DNA of 64,000 bases from Platerodrilus igneus (GCA_036346225.1 JARFIW010001670.1:6138001-6202000); one strand, 5' to 3'; positions 45,205-57,228 are shown, counted from the first letter of the stretch. The notes: generated by a model not told the origin, from the letters alone. Numbers and translations: made by a program.

Positions 45205-46010
45205 AGTGACCTTACACGCAAACGCAAACAAACATAAAATAGATTTTGTTAATCCTATAATATTACAAATTGAAAATAAAAAATCCAAAAGAGAATTCCT
45301 AGAAATGTGTTACATATTTAAAAACCTAAACACTATTAATAAAAAAACTGACATTAACACACTAAGCTCTATATACACCTATCTACTTCATTTTAAATCC
45401 AAAAACAAATTCAACATAACTGATCAAATCACTTAATAAAACACAACATAAACATACATACATGCACAAACAAACACACGCATTCATTCACACATTCAAA
45501 CATCCACATGCACCCACACACACATACACAGACATACATACATTCACACAAACAACATAAACACACTAAAATACATACGTAAACAAATAGACATACATCA
45601 ACATACATATATAAACATACATACATACTAAAAATATTTAAATTTCAGTCAGACCATAAAAGAAATTAATTACAATCTAGAAAGTTATCTCGAACAGTGT
45701 CAAAATTATAAAGGAATTGTCATTATAACATTCAAATGTAATTAACAAACCACATTACTGTTTCTTTTTAAAAGCTTTTTACCACACTTTCAACTTATAT
45801 TCAAAATTTATATATATCAACGATTTCATTGTAAAACCTCACATTAGTAAGTAAGTTTTAACTATTTTATGCCCATACTAACGTTTCTTAATTTTTAGTA
45901 TCTTTGATAATGGTTTAAAATAAACCGAAAGCTTAGTTTATAATAAAGAGTATATTTTATTAACCAGCAGACCAAAAGCCTGTTACTATATATATTATAT
46001 TTTATAATTG
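45205..46010 (+). mobile_element. Penelope-like unit P4 (3' part only, inverted)
   Basis: Begins TGACCTTACACGCAAACGC, inside the GIY-YIG C-terminus (open piece 45206-45436, HANANKHKIDFVNPIIL...NITDQIT), then the complete 3' region to TATATTATATTTTATAATTG. It abuts P5 without spacer. Confidence 0.92.
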
Positions 46011-49000
46011 CAAGGTCGTTATACCACGAAAATATTAAGAAGATATGGGTTTTTATCAACAAACAACCGCAACTTATGGAGCTTACACCACTCTACTCCT
46101 GAAACGCTGGGCTAAACTTAACACCAAACTGGCATCGTTGAACAATAGAAAAATTTTTCTTTACAATGCAGAAAGAAATGCGTCTCACCACGTCATATTC
46201 CAGAAGCACTAAAAATTTATACAGATTATTAGAAAGTGATGGTAAGGTTTTTGCACCAATTATTAAGAGATTTAATGACAAGCTGAAGCAAAAAATATTA
46301 AATTTGGAAATTAAACTTACTCACAGCTTAATATATAACACTGATAAAGAATTGAAAGACATCAAATCCAAAATAGCTGATATTTTACCAAATTATATAT
46401 ATACTGAATACAATTGGCGTCAAAATACTTCGTATAATAAAATATTTTATAAAATTAAAATGGTAACCTAAAAAGATTGACAATCTATTAAATTCAAATA
46501 ATTGTAACCTTTATAATTTTGACAAATGGTTCAAAAACATTAGTGACTTTGACATACCAAATGATATACAAGAAATTCTATCTTTAGGTCCTAAATTCAG
46601 TATTCCACCTATAATTAATAATAAAACAGTTACAAATATTTTAGCAGATCTAGAAGACATCTTGGAAAATATAAATGATGAAGAAAGAAATCTATGTAGA
46701 GCTTACACCACCAACATTATAACAAACTTTATACACAAAAATTCTAAATGCAACTCGAGATTTACGATGGAATTTAATAAATGCAAAAAATTTTTAAAAG
46801 AGAAACAAAATCTACTTATAATCAGAGCCGACAAAGGTAACGTAAGTGTAGGTATATCTAAAAATCAATATATGGAAAAAATGTACGAATTACTAAACGA
46901 CTCTGCAGTATACAAAAAGCTTGATAAAGATCCAACTCCACGTTTCCAAAATTCAACAATAAATATGATAAAAAAATTAAAACAAGAAAAATACATCACT
47001 AAAGAACAAGCAAAAACCTTAACTAATTATAGCTCTACAAGTCCAAAACTATATGGTCTACCCAAAATCCATAAAGCAGAATATCCTTTAAGACCCATAG
47101 TTGCTTCAAACAACAATCCTACAGAAAATCTTTCAAAATTTATAGCAGGTATATTACAAAAATCCATTAATACTAATAATTACAACGTATGTGATTCTTT
47201 TGAATTCTCTAACTTTATACAAAGTTTTCAACTACCAAATGATCATGTACTAATAAGCCTAGATGCAATCTCGCTCTATACCAATATTTCAAAATTTCTA
47301 GTCCTAAAAAGTATCGAAAAGCTATGGTATAAGATCACTACTAATTGCACTATTCCAAAATGTGTTTTTACAGATATCATAGAGTTAGTTTTCAATACAA
47401 GTTATTTTAGTTTTAATAATGAATTTTTTCTACAAACTTTTGGTTGTCCAATGGGATCTAATTTAAGTCCTATACTTGCCAGAATTGTTATGGACGATTT
47501 ATTAGATGAAGTTATACCCAAACTAAACTTCACAATTCCATTCATTAAAAAATTTGCAGACGATATCATAACATCTGTACCAGAAGACAAAATTAACGAA
47601 ACTCTTAAAATTTTCAATAGTTACGATGATAAAATTAAATTTACCGTAGAATTAGAAAACAACAGATCCATCCCATTTCTTGACACTCTACTAATTAGAA
47701 AAAATGATAATACTATTATTTTAGACTGGTATCAAAAACCAACCAATTCTGGTAGATATCTAAATTATCATTCATACCATCAATATAAAATAAAAATAAA
47801 TTTCATTCTAGGCCTAAAACATAGGATCAAAAAATTATGCCATCCTTCACTATACTCAAAAATCTAGAAAACTATTTATTATTCTAAAAACAATAACTAT
47901 CCACCAAAACTAATAAAAAGCCTTTTATACAATCATAAAGCTCCTTTAAACGCTGACCTTTCTAATAAAAACTTAAATAACAATAGTGAACTTTCTGCAA
48001 ATATACCTACATACCATGTAATTCCTTACATTGAAAATTTAAGTACAAAATTCGAAAAAGTCTTCAAAAAATTCAACATCAATATTGCTAAACGAAACCT
48101 TTTAACGTTAAACACTCTTTTTTCTAAATTAAAAGATAAAACTCCAACTCTTCTACAACGGAATATTATATATCAATTAAATTGTTCAGGCTGCAATCTT
48201 ACCTACATTGGTCAAACCTAACAACAATTAAAACAACGCTTAACTCAACATAAAAGCGACATCCGTGTTAAGCCAAACGCTTGTGCTTTGACCTTACACG
48301 CAAACGCAAACAAACATAAAATAGATTTTGTTAATCCTATAATATTACAAATTGAAAATAAAAAATCCAAAAGAGAATTCCTAGAAATGTGTTACATATT
48401 TAAAAACCTAAACACTATTAATAAAAAAACTGACATTAACACACTAAGCTCTATATACACCTATCTACTTCATTTTAAATCCAAAAACAAATTCAACATA
48501 ACTGATCAAATCACTTAATAAAACACAACATAAACATACTTACATGCACAAACAAACACACGCATTCATTCACACATTCAAACATCCACATGCACCCACA
48601 CACACATACACAGACATACATACATTCACACAAACAACATAAACACACTAAAATACATACGTAAACAAATAGACATACATCAACATACATATATAAACAT
48701 ACATACATACTAAAAATATCTAAATTTCAGTCAGACCATAAAAGAAATTAATTACAATCTAGAAAGTTATCTCGAACAGTGTCAAAATTATAAAGGAATT
48801 GTCATTATAACATTCAAATGTAATTAACAAACCACATTACTGTTTTCTTTTTAAAAGCTTTTACCACACTTTCAACTTATATTCAAAATTTATATATATC
48901 AACGATTTCATTGTAAAACCTCACATTAGTAAGTAAGTTTTTAACTATTTTATGCCCATACTAACGTTTCTTAATTTTTAGTATCTTTGATAATGGTTTA

Positions 49001-49113
49001 AAAATAAACCGAAAGCTTAGTTTATAATAAAGAGTATATTTTATTAACCAGCAGACCAAAAAGCCTGTTACTATATATATTATATTTTATAATTGCAAGG
49101 TCGTTATACCACG

Positions 49114-49116
<3 letters not shown>
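46011..49116 (+). mobile_element. Penelope-like unit P5 (full length, inverted)
   Basis: Full unit from the leader (CAAGGTCGTTATACCACG, 46009) to its 3' region, followed by the first 35 bases of yet another leader, which is cut off at the (AT)n run (49117). This shows that at least one more tandem copy once followed or that the terminal repeat includes the leader. Confidence 0.92.
46045..48518 (+). pseudogene. Penelope-like RT/GIY-YIG protein of P5
   Basis: The span from ATG 46045 to the stop at 48518 would be about 825 residues, normal for the class. Open pieces: N-terminal 46166-46471, the main RT 46662-47867 (401 codons, containing motif A SLDAISLYTN, motif B GCPMGSNLSP and motif C KFADDIIT in one frame) and the endonuclease C-terminus 48288-48518. 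Defects are small shifts (near 46155, 46465 and 47865) and one substitution stop at 48221, in GQT*QQL where P2 has GQTSQQL. The RT core is the only uninterrupted one in the cluster. Confidence 0.9.

Positions 49117-49152
<36 letters not shown>
49117..49152. repeat. (AT)n at right border of the Penelope cluster
   Basis: About 18 AT units directly after the truncated leader. Confidence 0.97.
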
Positions 49153-49161
<9 letters not shown>

Positions 49162-49479
49162 GTAGTGTATGTATATAAAAATATGCCAAAGTTGTTTCAG
49201 TTTCGTAGCCACGGCGGAAACCGAGTAGATGACTTAACACAAATAATTATAGTGCCCATTATTTATGTGTGTTTATTATAAAACCCAAACGTTAACACTA
49301 ACAAAAGGTTGGACTCCGAATTGCTGCAAATTCGTATGTGATAGGAATGTGGTATTGAACGTGTGCTTATACCTATTACATAAAATACTGCATGAGGTAT
49401 ATAGAAATGCGTAGGTGACATTACCAATTGTAATAAACGCGATTTCAATCTAAAAATGTAACGAAAAAATTAGGGAAAT

Positions 49480-50195
49480 ACCTCTATTTTTCCACATAGT
49501 CTCATTTTGGCTCTGTACTTTTTCTTAGCGATGTTCAATAGCTTAAATACCCAGTTTATAGTATGAATCGTTAAAATAACAATCTATCTTTTCATGATTG
49601 ACAACTTTTTATTACCCAGCCATTTTTTCAAGCTTGGAAACAGAAAATAATCCTAAGGAGTTAAATATGACGAATAGGATGAGTGAGAAAGCAATTCAAA
49701 CTTTAACTCATTGATTTTGGCCATCACAATAATTGAAAACTGGTGCATTGTCTTGATGAAACAAAACCTTTTTCTTCACCAAATGCGGCCGTTTCTTCTC
49801 GATTTTATCAGTTAAACGCTGCAATAAGTTTGCATACTACTTGCCGTTGATTGCTTTTCCATTTTGAAAATTATCAATGATAATTATCCCAAGCTCATCT
49901 CAAAAAAACGGACACCATGATGTTTTCTGCAGATGGAACTCTTTTCGTCTCCTTTGAAATCGATTCTCTCCAGGCCACCATATTAGCAGTTCTTTCATTT
50001 TAGACGTAAATAATGAACATATGGTTATGAATCGATTCAAATACTCGGCTTTATTACCGTGAAACTTTGCCCAACACTCGATTAAAACATCTTCACGACG
50101 ACGTTTCGTTTCATTGTGAGGAGCCGGGTACAACTTTTTCATGTCCAAATTTTCAGTCGACATGCGATGTACAACACTTTTTAAAATGTCTACCA
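49480..50195 (-). pseudogene. Mariner-type transposase 2, C-terminal part
   Basis: Read on minus: MSTENLDMKKL (about 50165-50135, after HTH), WAKFHGNKAEYLNRFITI (where the first catalytic Asp would follow, replaced: FITICSLF), EKKRPHLVKKKVLFHQDNAP (second catalytic Asp in HQDNAP, near 49755), VSKLEKMAG and a C-terminal GI*AIEHR...CGK at about 49520-49490. Stops and shifts interrupt it in the last third. The N-terminal part is found at 51829-52070, beyond a 1.63-kb insertion. Confidence 0.85.
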
Positions 50196-51828
50196 CACTG
50201 AGAAAAGGATTTTGTTGCTTCAACTGAGAATTAGTTGATTCAATTAGAATTTTGGTTTGTATATAAACAATGATCTATATGCATTAAATAGAACATAATA
50301 AAATGTTGGAAAACCGATTTTGAAGCAAACAAACCTAAATTTGCACCACAATAATTATGGCATTTACTCAAATCGCTATTAATGTAACTTGAATGTTAGG
50401 TATCGTTACTTCAATTGCTTGTAGGTTTGATTTGAATTATTTAATACTTTTATCAAATAAACTGTTATGTTAAATCAACACTTTGAATATCCCACTTACA
50501 TATAAAAATCATTGAAGCAAATACTTGAAAGGGTTTGTAGCATTAAAACAAACTATTCAAATTTTTCAACTAACCAAAAAGCGTCATTGGTTTAACTAAC
50601 CCATATGTTGAGTAGATAATAATTATTAAGGTAAGTGGCTGATACGGGTTCAAATAATAACATTTTGGTTTAATCAAACTTTTATTGTGTTGTCAAATCA
50701 ATCATTTCGTTGCGTTGTACATTGTTTAGATATAGAATTAGTTTAAACATCCAAGGTAGTTTGATTCAATATCCAGCTTGATCGATTCTGATTTAATGCA
50801 ATTATTTTAATCAAATTTTTTTAATACAACTTGGCGATCAACAAATGAGTTTGTTCATCCCTAACAGATTTTAAAAAAATATTGATTTAAAATAACTTCA
50901 TTCAGTCACATTATCAAGTTGAATATGGAATCAGATCTCACCTTGAATGCTACATTAACTCTAGTTCATTCTGCATAATTTCAGTTAAGCTCCACTTCAA
51001 TTTTATAAAACTGACACTGATTATTGAAAGTTTGTTTATTCCTTGTCGTTGCCATTGGTCTTTGAAGTTAAACGTTCGCTTATATAGTTGAATGCTAAAA
51101 CAACTGCATTTAGTTATGGACAATTGAGACTAATTTATATGAAGGTACTTACGTATTTTTAGACGAAGAGATTTTGTTTAAACATAGTACAGCATACTAA
51201 ATTTATCTTCCATGTATTTTTACAGTGAGTTGAAATACTATAATGGAAACTAACACAATAAACAATGCCAAGTAACGCTTGAAGCCATGTTGATGTGTCG
51301 ATGTCGAACCTTGCAGTATATTAAAGATATAATGTGCGCGCGCTGAACATTCAATACGCAACATCGGAGACGTACTAAATAGCGTTGCATTCAACAAATA
51401 ACCCGACGTTTGATGTGGCAATCGTAGTTTATTTAAATCAACAAGCTAGGGTACGTTTGTTTCAATGTTCAGTTTGTCACAAAACGTGTTCATTTGACAC
51501 TTTTTTCAGCATTCATTTAACTAAAATGGATTTTTTTCAACATTAATGTAGTATTGGACTAAAATATTAAATTTGTTGACAATATTAGTTTGTATTAAAT
51601 ACGACTGATGTTGAATGAAATTCACTTTTGCATTCGTTTATTAATCAACTGTTATTATGCATTCAAACAAACAAATTTAAGTCAACTAATTTTTGATGTT
51701 AGTTTAACCATCTGCAAGCGGTTCAGTTAATATAGTTTCGTTTAGAACGACTAAAAAATACTTGATCAAATGCTTTACTCTTCAAAACAACAGAATTGGT
51801 TGTATCAACCAAATCACTTTTCTCAGTG
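50196..51828. mobile_element. 1.63-kb non-autonomous element with CACTGAGAAAAG inverted ends
   Basis: The left end CACTGAGAAAAGGATTTTG (50196) is an imperfect inverted copy of the right end, whose reverse complement reads CACTGAGAAAAGTGATTTGG (51828 inward). It sits within the mariner transposase exactly between codons of the second helix-turn-helix. CA stands just outside both ends, a possible 2-bp target duplication. CACTG ends recall the CACTA/Mirage/Chapaev superfamily; this is inference. The interior is AT-rich with many TTGATT/AATCAA words and no transposase. One 72-codon minus ORF (51421-51203) has a hydrophobic end but no known motif. Confidence 0.7.
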
Positions 51829-52070
51829 CATGTCTGCTATCGCGCATACTTAAAGTCGACTGCCATCCAATACTATTTTGTGAATTTTATTTATCATTTC
51901 TGGCGTGGTCAACTTATTTGGTCGACTGCTGCGATGTTCGTCTTAGTAGCTCTTGCGTCCTCAATTAAATTCTACCACCTCATATTTTCCTGTTGCTCCT
52001 CCACTTTAATTTTGGTTGGACTGAAATGTTTCATATGAATCACATAACGGTGTTCATGGTAACATATTAA
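51829..52070 (-). pseudogene. Mariner-type transposase 2, N-terminal part
   Basis: On minus, HRYVIHMKHFSPTKIKVE (about 52060-52005) matches the mariner N-terminus. After a small loss, GRKSY*DEHRSSRPNKLTTP and EMINKIHKIVLDGSRL follow, with AIADM at the edge of the insertion (51829). Together with 49480-50195 this accounts for nearly the whole transposase. It explains the otherwise puzzling 66-codon minus ORF 52172-51972. Confidence 0.8.
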
Positions 52071-52174
52071 CTGAGAAAATTCACTAATAATGGCTGTCAA
52101 ACAAATGATAAGCAACTTAGGATCGTCAAATTCCGTAAGGTTGGCAATTTCTTTCATAGTAATTTTTTTCATAC

Positions 52175-54920
52175 TACAACAGATCGGGTACTTCAGGGAC
52201 TCTCGTATATGTATGTCTGTTTGTTTTACCTAAAGTAAGCAATATTTAAAATCAAGAATAACATATCATACTCAATTTATTTAAAATCTTGATTCTCTTC
52301 CAACAAAACATTCTCTAAAAATGTTTACAATGCGTTCTATAATTTTGGCAAAATTACGAGAATGACTGTCCTTGTATACGTGTTAGTACATGTGCGTGTA
52401 TAAGTGCATGTGCGTGTTAAAGTATTTTTTGGCTCTGCGTAAGGATATTAAGAATAACAAGATTGGATAGATATTTTGTAGAGTTTTGCCTGGAGGCTTT
52501 ATAATTATATTTAGTAGGTAATGCGATCTATTGGCTTAGTGCTACGTAAAAATCATGTTTTGTTAAAATACTTAGACATTATCCGTTCATACACATCAAA
52601 TTTGGATTGACACTCATTATACAAAAATTTTGTTTTTCAAATAAAGCCTGTATTTTACCTTGTTTAAATTTGCTTATGTATTTTTATTATTAAGAAATAA
52701 CCAAGCAATCTTTAGTCTATTTAGCCCCAAGTGTTAAATTATTTTTTCTCTACGATCAACGTCCGATATAGTTAAAGCGTTTCTCATTTTGCTTAAATTT
52801 CGCCCCTTTGTCGATATTGAGGTAAAAATTTCAAACAGTATCACAATAACCTTTGGGTTTATTCAAACAAATACTACAAAAGCGTCCTGTTTCACTAAAT
52901 TTACTTTAGAATTTGTGGGCTGTCGTTATTATGGGGCGCATTTCCTGTCTCTTCACCACCTCATTTTTATACGAACTAATAAGAATAGTATAGAAGGGAA
53001 AGAAACCGACCCTAAAGTATATACAGGAATACTAGATTTAGGGCGTTACTGAATTTTTGCTTTCATTACAAATCGCTGCTTGAGCTTTATATTAAAGTAT
53101 TGAAAATATTTTATAGATGTTTTCATTGTATTATAATTTAGTCTTTATTCAATATTATTATCCAAAATTGCCAATCACTTTTCTTTACTATCTTGAAGAA
53201 ATCGGTTATGAAGAATTGATGCAAAATTGCAACAATCAATAAGAGTTGATTTGATTTTTTTTAATTAGGTGGTATGTTTATGCTTAATTAATAATACAAA
53301 TAAAATTCCAATTATGATAGATTTATAAAGTGTTGTTTGATTTATATTGTTTGTAAAGGAGAAATTACGAAGGAAGACATCTGCGTCATCACTTGCTACT
53401 GTATGTATTAAGATGAAAATTGCAAGTCAATGTAGTATCTAGTTCATAAATAATTAGGTAAATAATTTGATTCGGTAGTTTCCGAAAAGCTTCGATCATA
53501 TACAAATCTAATGAAGTGGGGAGGTCAATAATATTTTATTTTCACACATGTGGCTACTTTTGCTATCTTAAAATTGCCGTCCTGGTATTTTATGTGCTTA
53601 ATCAATTTAACTATTATACAACATATTGTAACATATCTTTTTGCCGAGATTTATAAATATATAGATACTTCGCTTTACTACACTTAGTGTACTAATTGCT
53701 TGGCTCAGTAATTAGTCCTTGTATTAATTACTATCCAAGCGTCAGTAGTATTACCCAATAGGAGTCGAGAATTATTTAAAATATATAATGAATGCGTGCT
53801 TTGTCGTATGGTTGTTTGAATTTGTTCAATTGATAGCAACATAAGATGGTTTCATTAGTTCGTTAAATCGTACGGCAGTTGCTTTCGGTTCTTGAAACAA
53901 GTAACAAAGGTTTTGGAAGAAATTGAGTTTGCGATATGCGTGTCGCCATTTTAGATTTGCACCTTTAAATGGAAAAGTCCACATAAACCCTGCTTTTTCT
54001 CTTAACGCGTTTTCTTCACGGATGATTTTAATAAAAGTATTTTGCCACAAGGCCAGTTCTTTCTAGCTAGTTATGACATCCTCATTTACGTCGTTTCAAT
54101 TTATTAATTTGTGATTGACGAAGAATAAATTCACTTAGCAAGTCATTTTCAAACAGCATCACTATTCAATTTCTTGATCATTTGCACTTCCGGAAAGTTT
54201 CTATAAGAAGTTTGCTTGTTTCGAATCAAAATAGGACTCCGTTGTTTATTTTGTGAACTTTTAACATTTGTTTAGCAATTCAAGGTCAGCGATTGAATTT
54301 ATGCTTGCTCTTTGCTACCTGTTCGATTGGAATTGAAAAAAAGAGCCAATGTTGCATTTGCAGGTGGATGTTAACCTAACAAATATTTATTTATAAGATG
54401 CGATCAGAATTTTCACTAAAAGTATCAATATTTCCGTTAAAAGTAATATTTGTAACGTGAAACCGTTTACATTGCATAAGAGAAGCAAATAATTATTAAA
54501 AATTAATATCTGAAACTTAAGTAGATTGTGAAGGGAATTCATGATTTAGTATAACCCTTTGACCCATATTTTAAGGAATTGTTTAATTTTGGAGTGATAC
54601 CTAGCATATGGTTCTAGAGCTTGCAAACGGTATATATTTTTAATCTAAAATTTAAAATAGTAATTGTTGTGTCAACAATGTTGTAAGCCCCAATATACAA
54701 ATCTGATGTAAAAGGACGTTGTAATTATGTTATATAAAAAGCTACTGTTTTTATATAAATTTAATAAGGAAAGTATACTCCACTAAAATTAAATGTGGTG
54801 CTGCTTTCCGAAAGCTTTTGTTTTCATGAATATTTGTTGTACATTTTTTAAATAAAATTATTAAACATAAACAAGAATGTAGAGTTATTAAACCAACAAC
54901 TTAAGCTAAATTAATTTTAT
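52175..54920. other. Intergenic, nothing recognised
   Basis: ORFs at 52789-53052 (plus, 87 codons) and 54050-53826 (minus, 74 codons) resemble nothing I know. The latter has an almost gene-like composition (KAGFMWTFPFKGANLKW) but no context. GT-rich simple sequence near 52380-52430. Confidence 0.5.
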
Positions 54921-54921
54921 T

Positions 54922-56346
54922 TTATTTATGACAAGAATGTTGCCGAAATCTTAACAATATCGAAATCAAATCACTTTGAATGACAGGTCCCACCATTTGA
55001 AGTTCATTGACCGAAGAACCTGAAGTCGAAGGAAAAGAACCATTGAAAACGACCCTTAATTTGGTAGTTGTACTATTCGTATTTATCACGCTATGATGCG
55101 GCATAAAATATTCAACTTGCGAGTTTGGACTATCCTTTGATAATTTTGACATGTGACTTATTGATTCGAATTCATTCATGAAGTCAATGTACATGTTCCT
55201 AAAATTAGAATTTGCTTGAAGCTTGCGTTCAAGCTGGTAAAATCGCTGCAACACTCTCGCTTTAGAATCTCCCAATTTTTCAGGAGAATCCAGCAGAGGG
55301 ATGGAAACGATAAACCTTCCTTCAGAATTCCTTTGACAAATGGAAGCAAAATGAGCCTCGCATTCTTCCTCTTCTTTGGAAATAGGGCGATCCATTGTAA
55401 TTTTTTCCAGTTCCCAGAATCTAGATAGATCAAGAGTAGAAACGTTCTGAGCAAAATTGCATGAAATTTTCCGACAAGGGATAGTACAACTTATACTGCC
55501 CGATATGATCCAACCTAGTTTGGTTTTTTGAAGTATGGGTTTTTCAGGAACCAATTTTATCTGATCGACGCATAAAAGATCCCAAAAGAGACTGGCACCT
55601 ATAAGAATTTTTACCTTTGGAGGCCTATAAAATTCTGGATCAGCGAGAAAAATATTTTTTGGTATGTTGAAAGTAGAAACCGGTACTGGACAAGCCGGAA
55701 TCCTGTCGCAAATGTTTAGAATTACTAAACACGTAAAGGTAGTGGAGAATCTCGTATGAAGAGCTTCCACTCTTATACCGCATTTATATTCGATACACGA
55801 TTGTATCTGGTTGATACCGACCACTGAAATGTCAGCAGGTTCTTTTGCAATACCTAAAGAATTGCAGAATTCAGAAGTGATAAAATTAGACTGAGATACA
55901 CAATCTAGAAGCGCTTTACAATAGCGTGGTTGTCCAGAGTGATCAGAAACTCTAAGCATTACGGTTGATAGCAAAACCTGATTATCTTGCGACACACAGT
56001 TGAACAGCGCAACTTGAGTGTCGTTTTGAAAAGTTTGGACAATGGGAATTTTGTCGTTTTGAGGTGCTATGTGCCTTTCAAAATGTAGAATTGAATGATG
56101 TTTAAGACCACACTTTCTGCACTTGCCATATTTGCAATGTGCACTTTTATGATCACTATATAAACAGTTGGCGCATAATTTTAATTTGTTAACTTCTGCC
56201 ACCCGAGCGGTGACACAGTTTGATAAATTCGCCACAATTGGACAATTTGTGAGAAGATTTACAAAATGCACATGAGAGCTGAGCGCCCAGTAGGGATTTT
56301 GATTTAAAAGGGAAATTTTCCTTTGCCACAATCGAATTGGCTTCAA
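54922..56346 (-). pseudogene. BEL/Pao zinc knuckle, aspartic protease and RT start
   Basis: An open frame of 474 codons. The first about 55 codons are out-of-frame Gag; genuine sequence begins near VNKLKLCANCLYSDHKSAHC and CRKCGLKHHSILHFE (zinc-binding). The protease begins CKALLDCVSQSNFITSEFC; the family's catalytic D-S-G/D-x-G-S-Q is here D-C-V-S-Q, so the glycine is lost. KILIGASLFWDLLCVDQIKL and TKLGWIISG follow, as usual for Pao. The RT begins VEYFMPHHSVI, TTKLRVVFNGS and NELQMVGPVIQSDLISILLRF, then stops at HK* (54922), before the catalytic YxDD. Confidence 0.88.
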
Positions 56347-57228
56347 TTTTCTCCTTATTTTTTAGAAAGTTTATTAAATTTTCTAAAGAATGATTTTCGG
56401 AACTTTGAAACTCCCACTCACGAATAGTGTTGCTATTCAAGCGAGTTAATACTATGTATATAAGTAAAGTATCCCAATGTTCAATTGGTTGACCCAACGA
56501 TTTTAAAGACCTGATATTACCCAACAACTCGTTTATTAATTGACGGAAGTTAGAAGAGGTTACTTTGGTAATTGTGGGCAAATTGATGATAGCCTTTGTA
56601 TGATTATGAATCAGTAAGGACTTGTTTGAAAACCGTTCACATAGCAATTGCCATGCGGTTTCAAATGTCGCCGACGAAACAGGCAAAGCACTTATCACTT
56701 TCTCGGCACTTTTAGATATGCATGCACGAAGATAATGAAATTTTTCGATGGGAGTAATATTCGTGTTTTTAATGATTAATGACTCGAATGAGTCGTGAAA
56801 GCAAATCCAGGATTCAAAATTACACCCGTCAAATTTTGGAAGAACTATAGCAGGAAGCTTAACATTGTGTGATTTAGGATTGCCCGACAACCACAGAAGA
56901 AGTTGATTCAGAGATATTTTGAGAGCTTAGAAGATCCTTTGCGGCGGCAATAATTGAAAAATATGTCTTCGAAGTTAGCACGCTCAGTTAATTCATCTTC
57001 CGTTACTATATCAATTGCATTTTCAATATCAGCCTGTACTTCCTCAAATTCGTTTAATAGCAATGCAGCTTTACTTAGCCTAGTTTCCAAATCAGTTTGA
57101 TATGGTAAACTGCCTTTCTGCTCACCTTGATCGGTTATTTTATCTATATATTTTCTGAACAAAGTCAAGCGTGATTTAATAGACCCTCTTTTTGTGTTAA
57201 ATTTTTGAATAATATCTGAATCAGTCAT
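56189..57228 (-). pseudogene. BEL/Pao Gag
   Basis: The 106-codon piece 57228-56908 is the helical N-terminal part (KRGSIKSRLTLFRKYIDKI). After a short break the 233-codon piece 56890-56189 contains VKLPAIVLPKFDGCNFESWI, FHYLRACISKSAEKVI, AWQLLCERFSNKSLLI and LGQPIEHWDTLLIYIVLTRL, i.e. the conserved Pao Gag core (DUF1759-type). It ends with CAFCKSSHKLSNC, the first zinc-binding half. Gag proteins of this class assemble particles and bind RNA. A frameshift at about 56215 separates it from the knuckle and protease frame. Confidence 0.88.

Larger units (their letters stand above)
38241..49152. mobile_element. Cluster of five Penelope-like element units in tandem and inverted order
   Basis: Two full units and one partial unit point left (38276-45204), then one partial and one full unit point right (45205-49116). 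All are built from one unit of about 3.07 kb: equivalent points (ATAGTAACAGGC) recur at 38292, 41354 and 44429, and CCTGTTAC on the other strand at 45979 and 49064. (TA)n runs border the cluster on both sides (38241-38275 and 49117-49152). Each unit encodes a reverse transcriptase joined to a GIY-YIG endonuclease, the hallmark of Penelope-like elements. Tandem and head-to-head copies are a known property of this class. Confidence 0.93.
54922..57228 (-). mobile_element. BEL/Pao LTR retrotransposon, truncated in the reverse transcriptase
   Basis: Gag, zinc knuckles, aspartic protease and the first RT motifs are present in order on minus. The sequence then stops being element-like at about 54930. 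Integrase and RNase H are absent. I could not identify LTRs: the 700 bases beyond the gag start (57240-57900) and the sequence left of 54920 show no evident direct repeat. Gag is split once near 56900 and once near 56215. Confidence 0.88.

Noticed and set aside
42804..47617. Small ORFs antisense to the Penelope RT (42804-43019, 47617-47402)
   Set aside because: They are shadows of the real RT frame and recur only because the element recurs.
44794..48708. Cysteine/valine-rich ORFs (44794-44991, 45626-45429, 48708-48511) resembling small secreted peptides
   Set aside because: They arise from the TATG/TGTG simple sequence in the Penelope 3' region, read in one frame.
51972..52172. 66-codon minus ORF first considered as a chemoreceptor fragment
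   Set aside because: Its second half matches the mariner N-terminus (HRYVIHMKHFSPTKIKVE), which explains it better.
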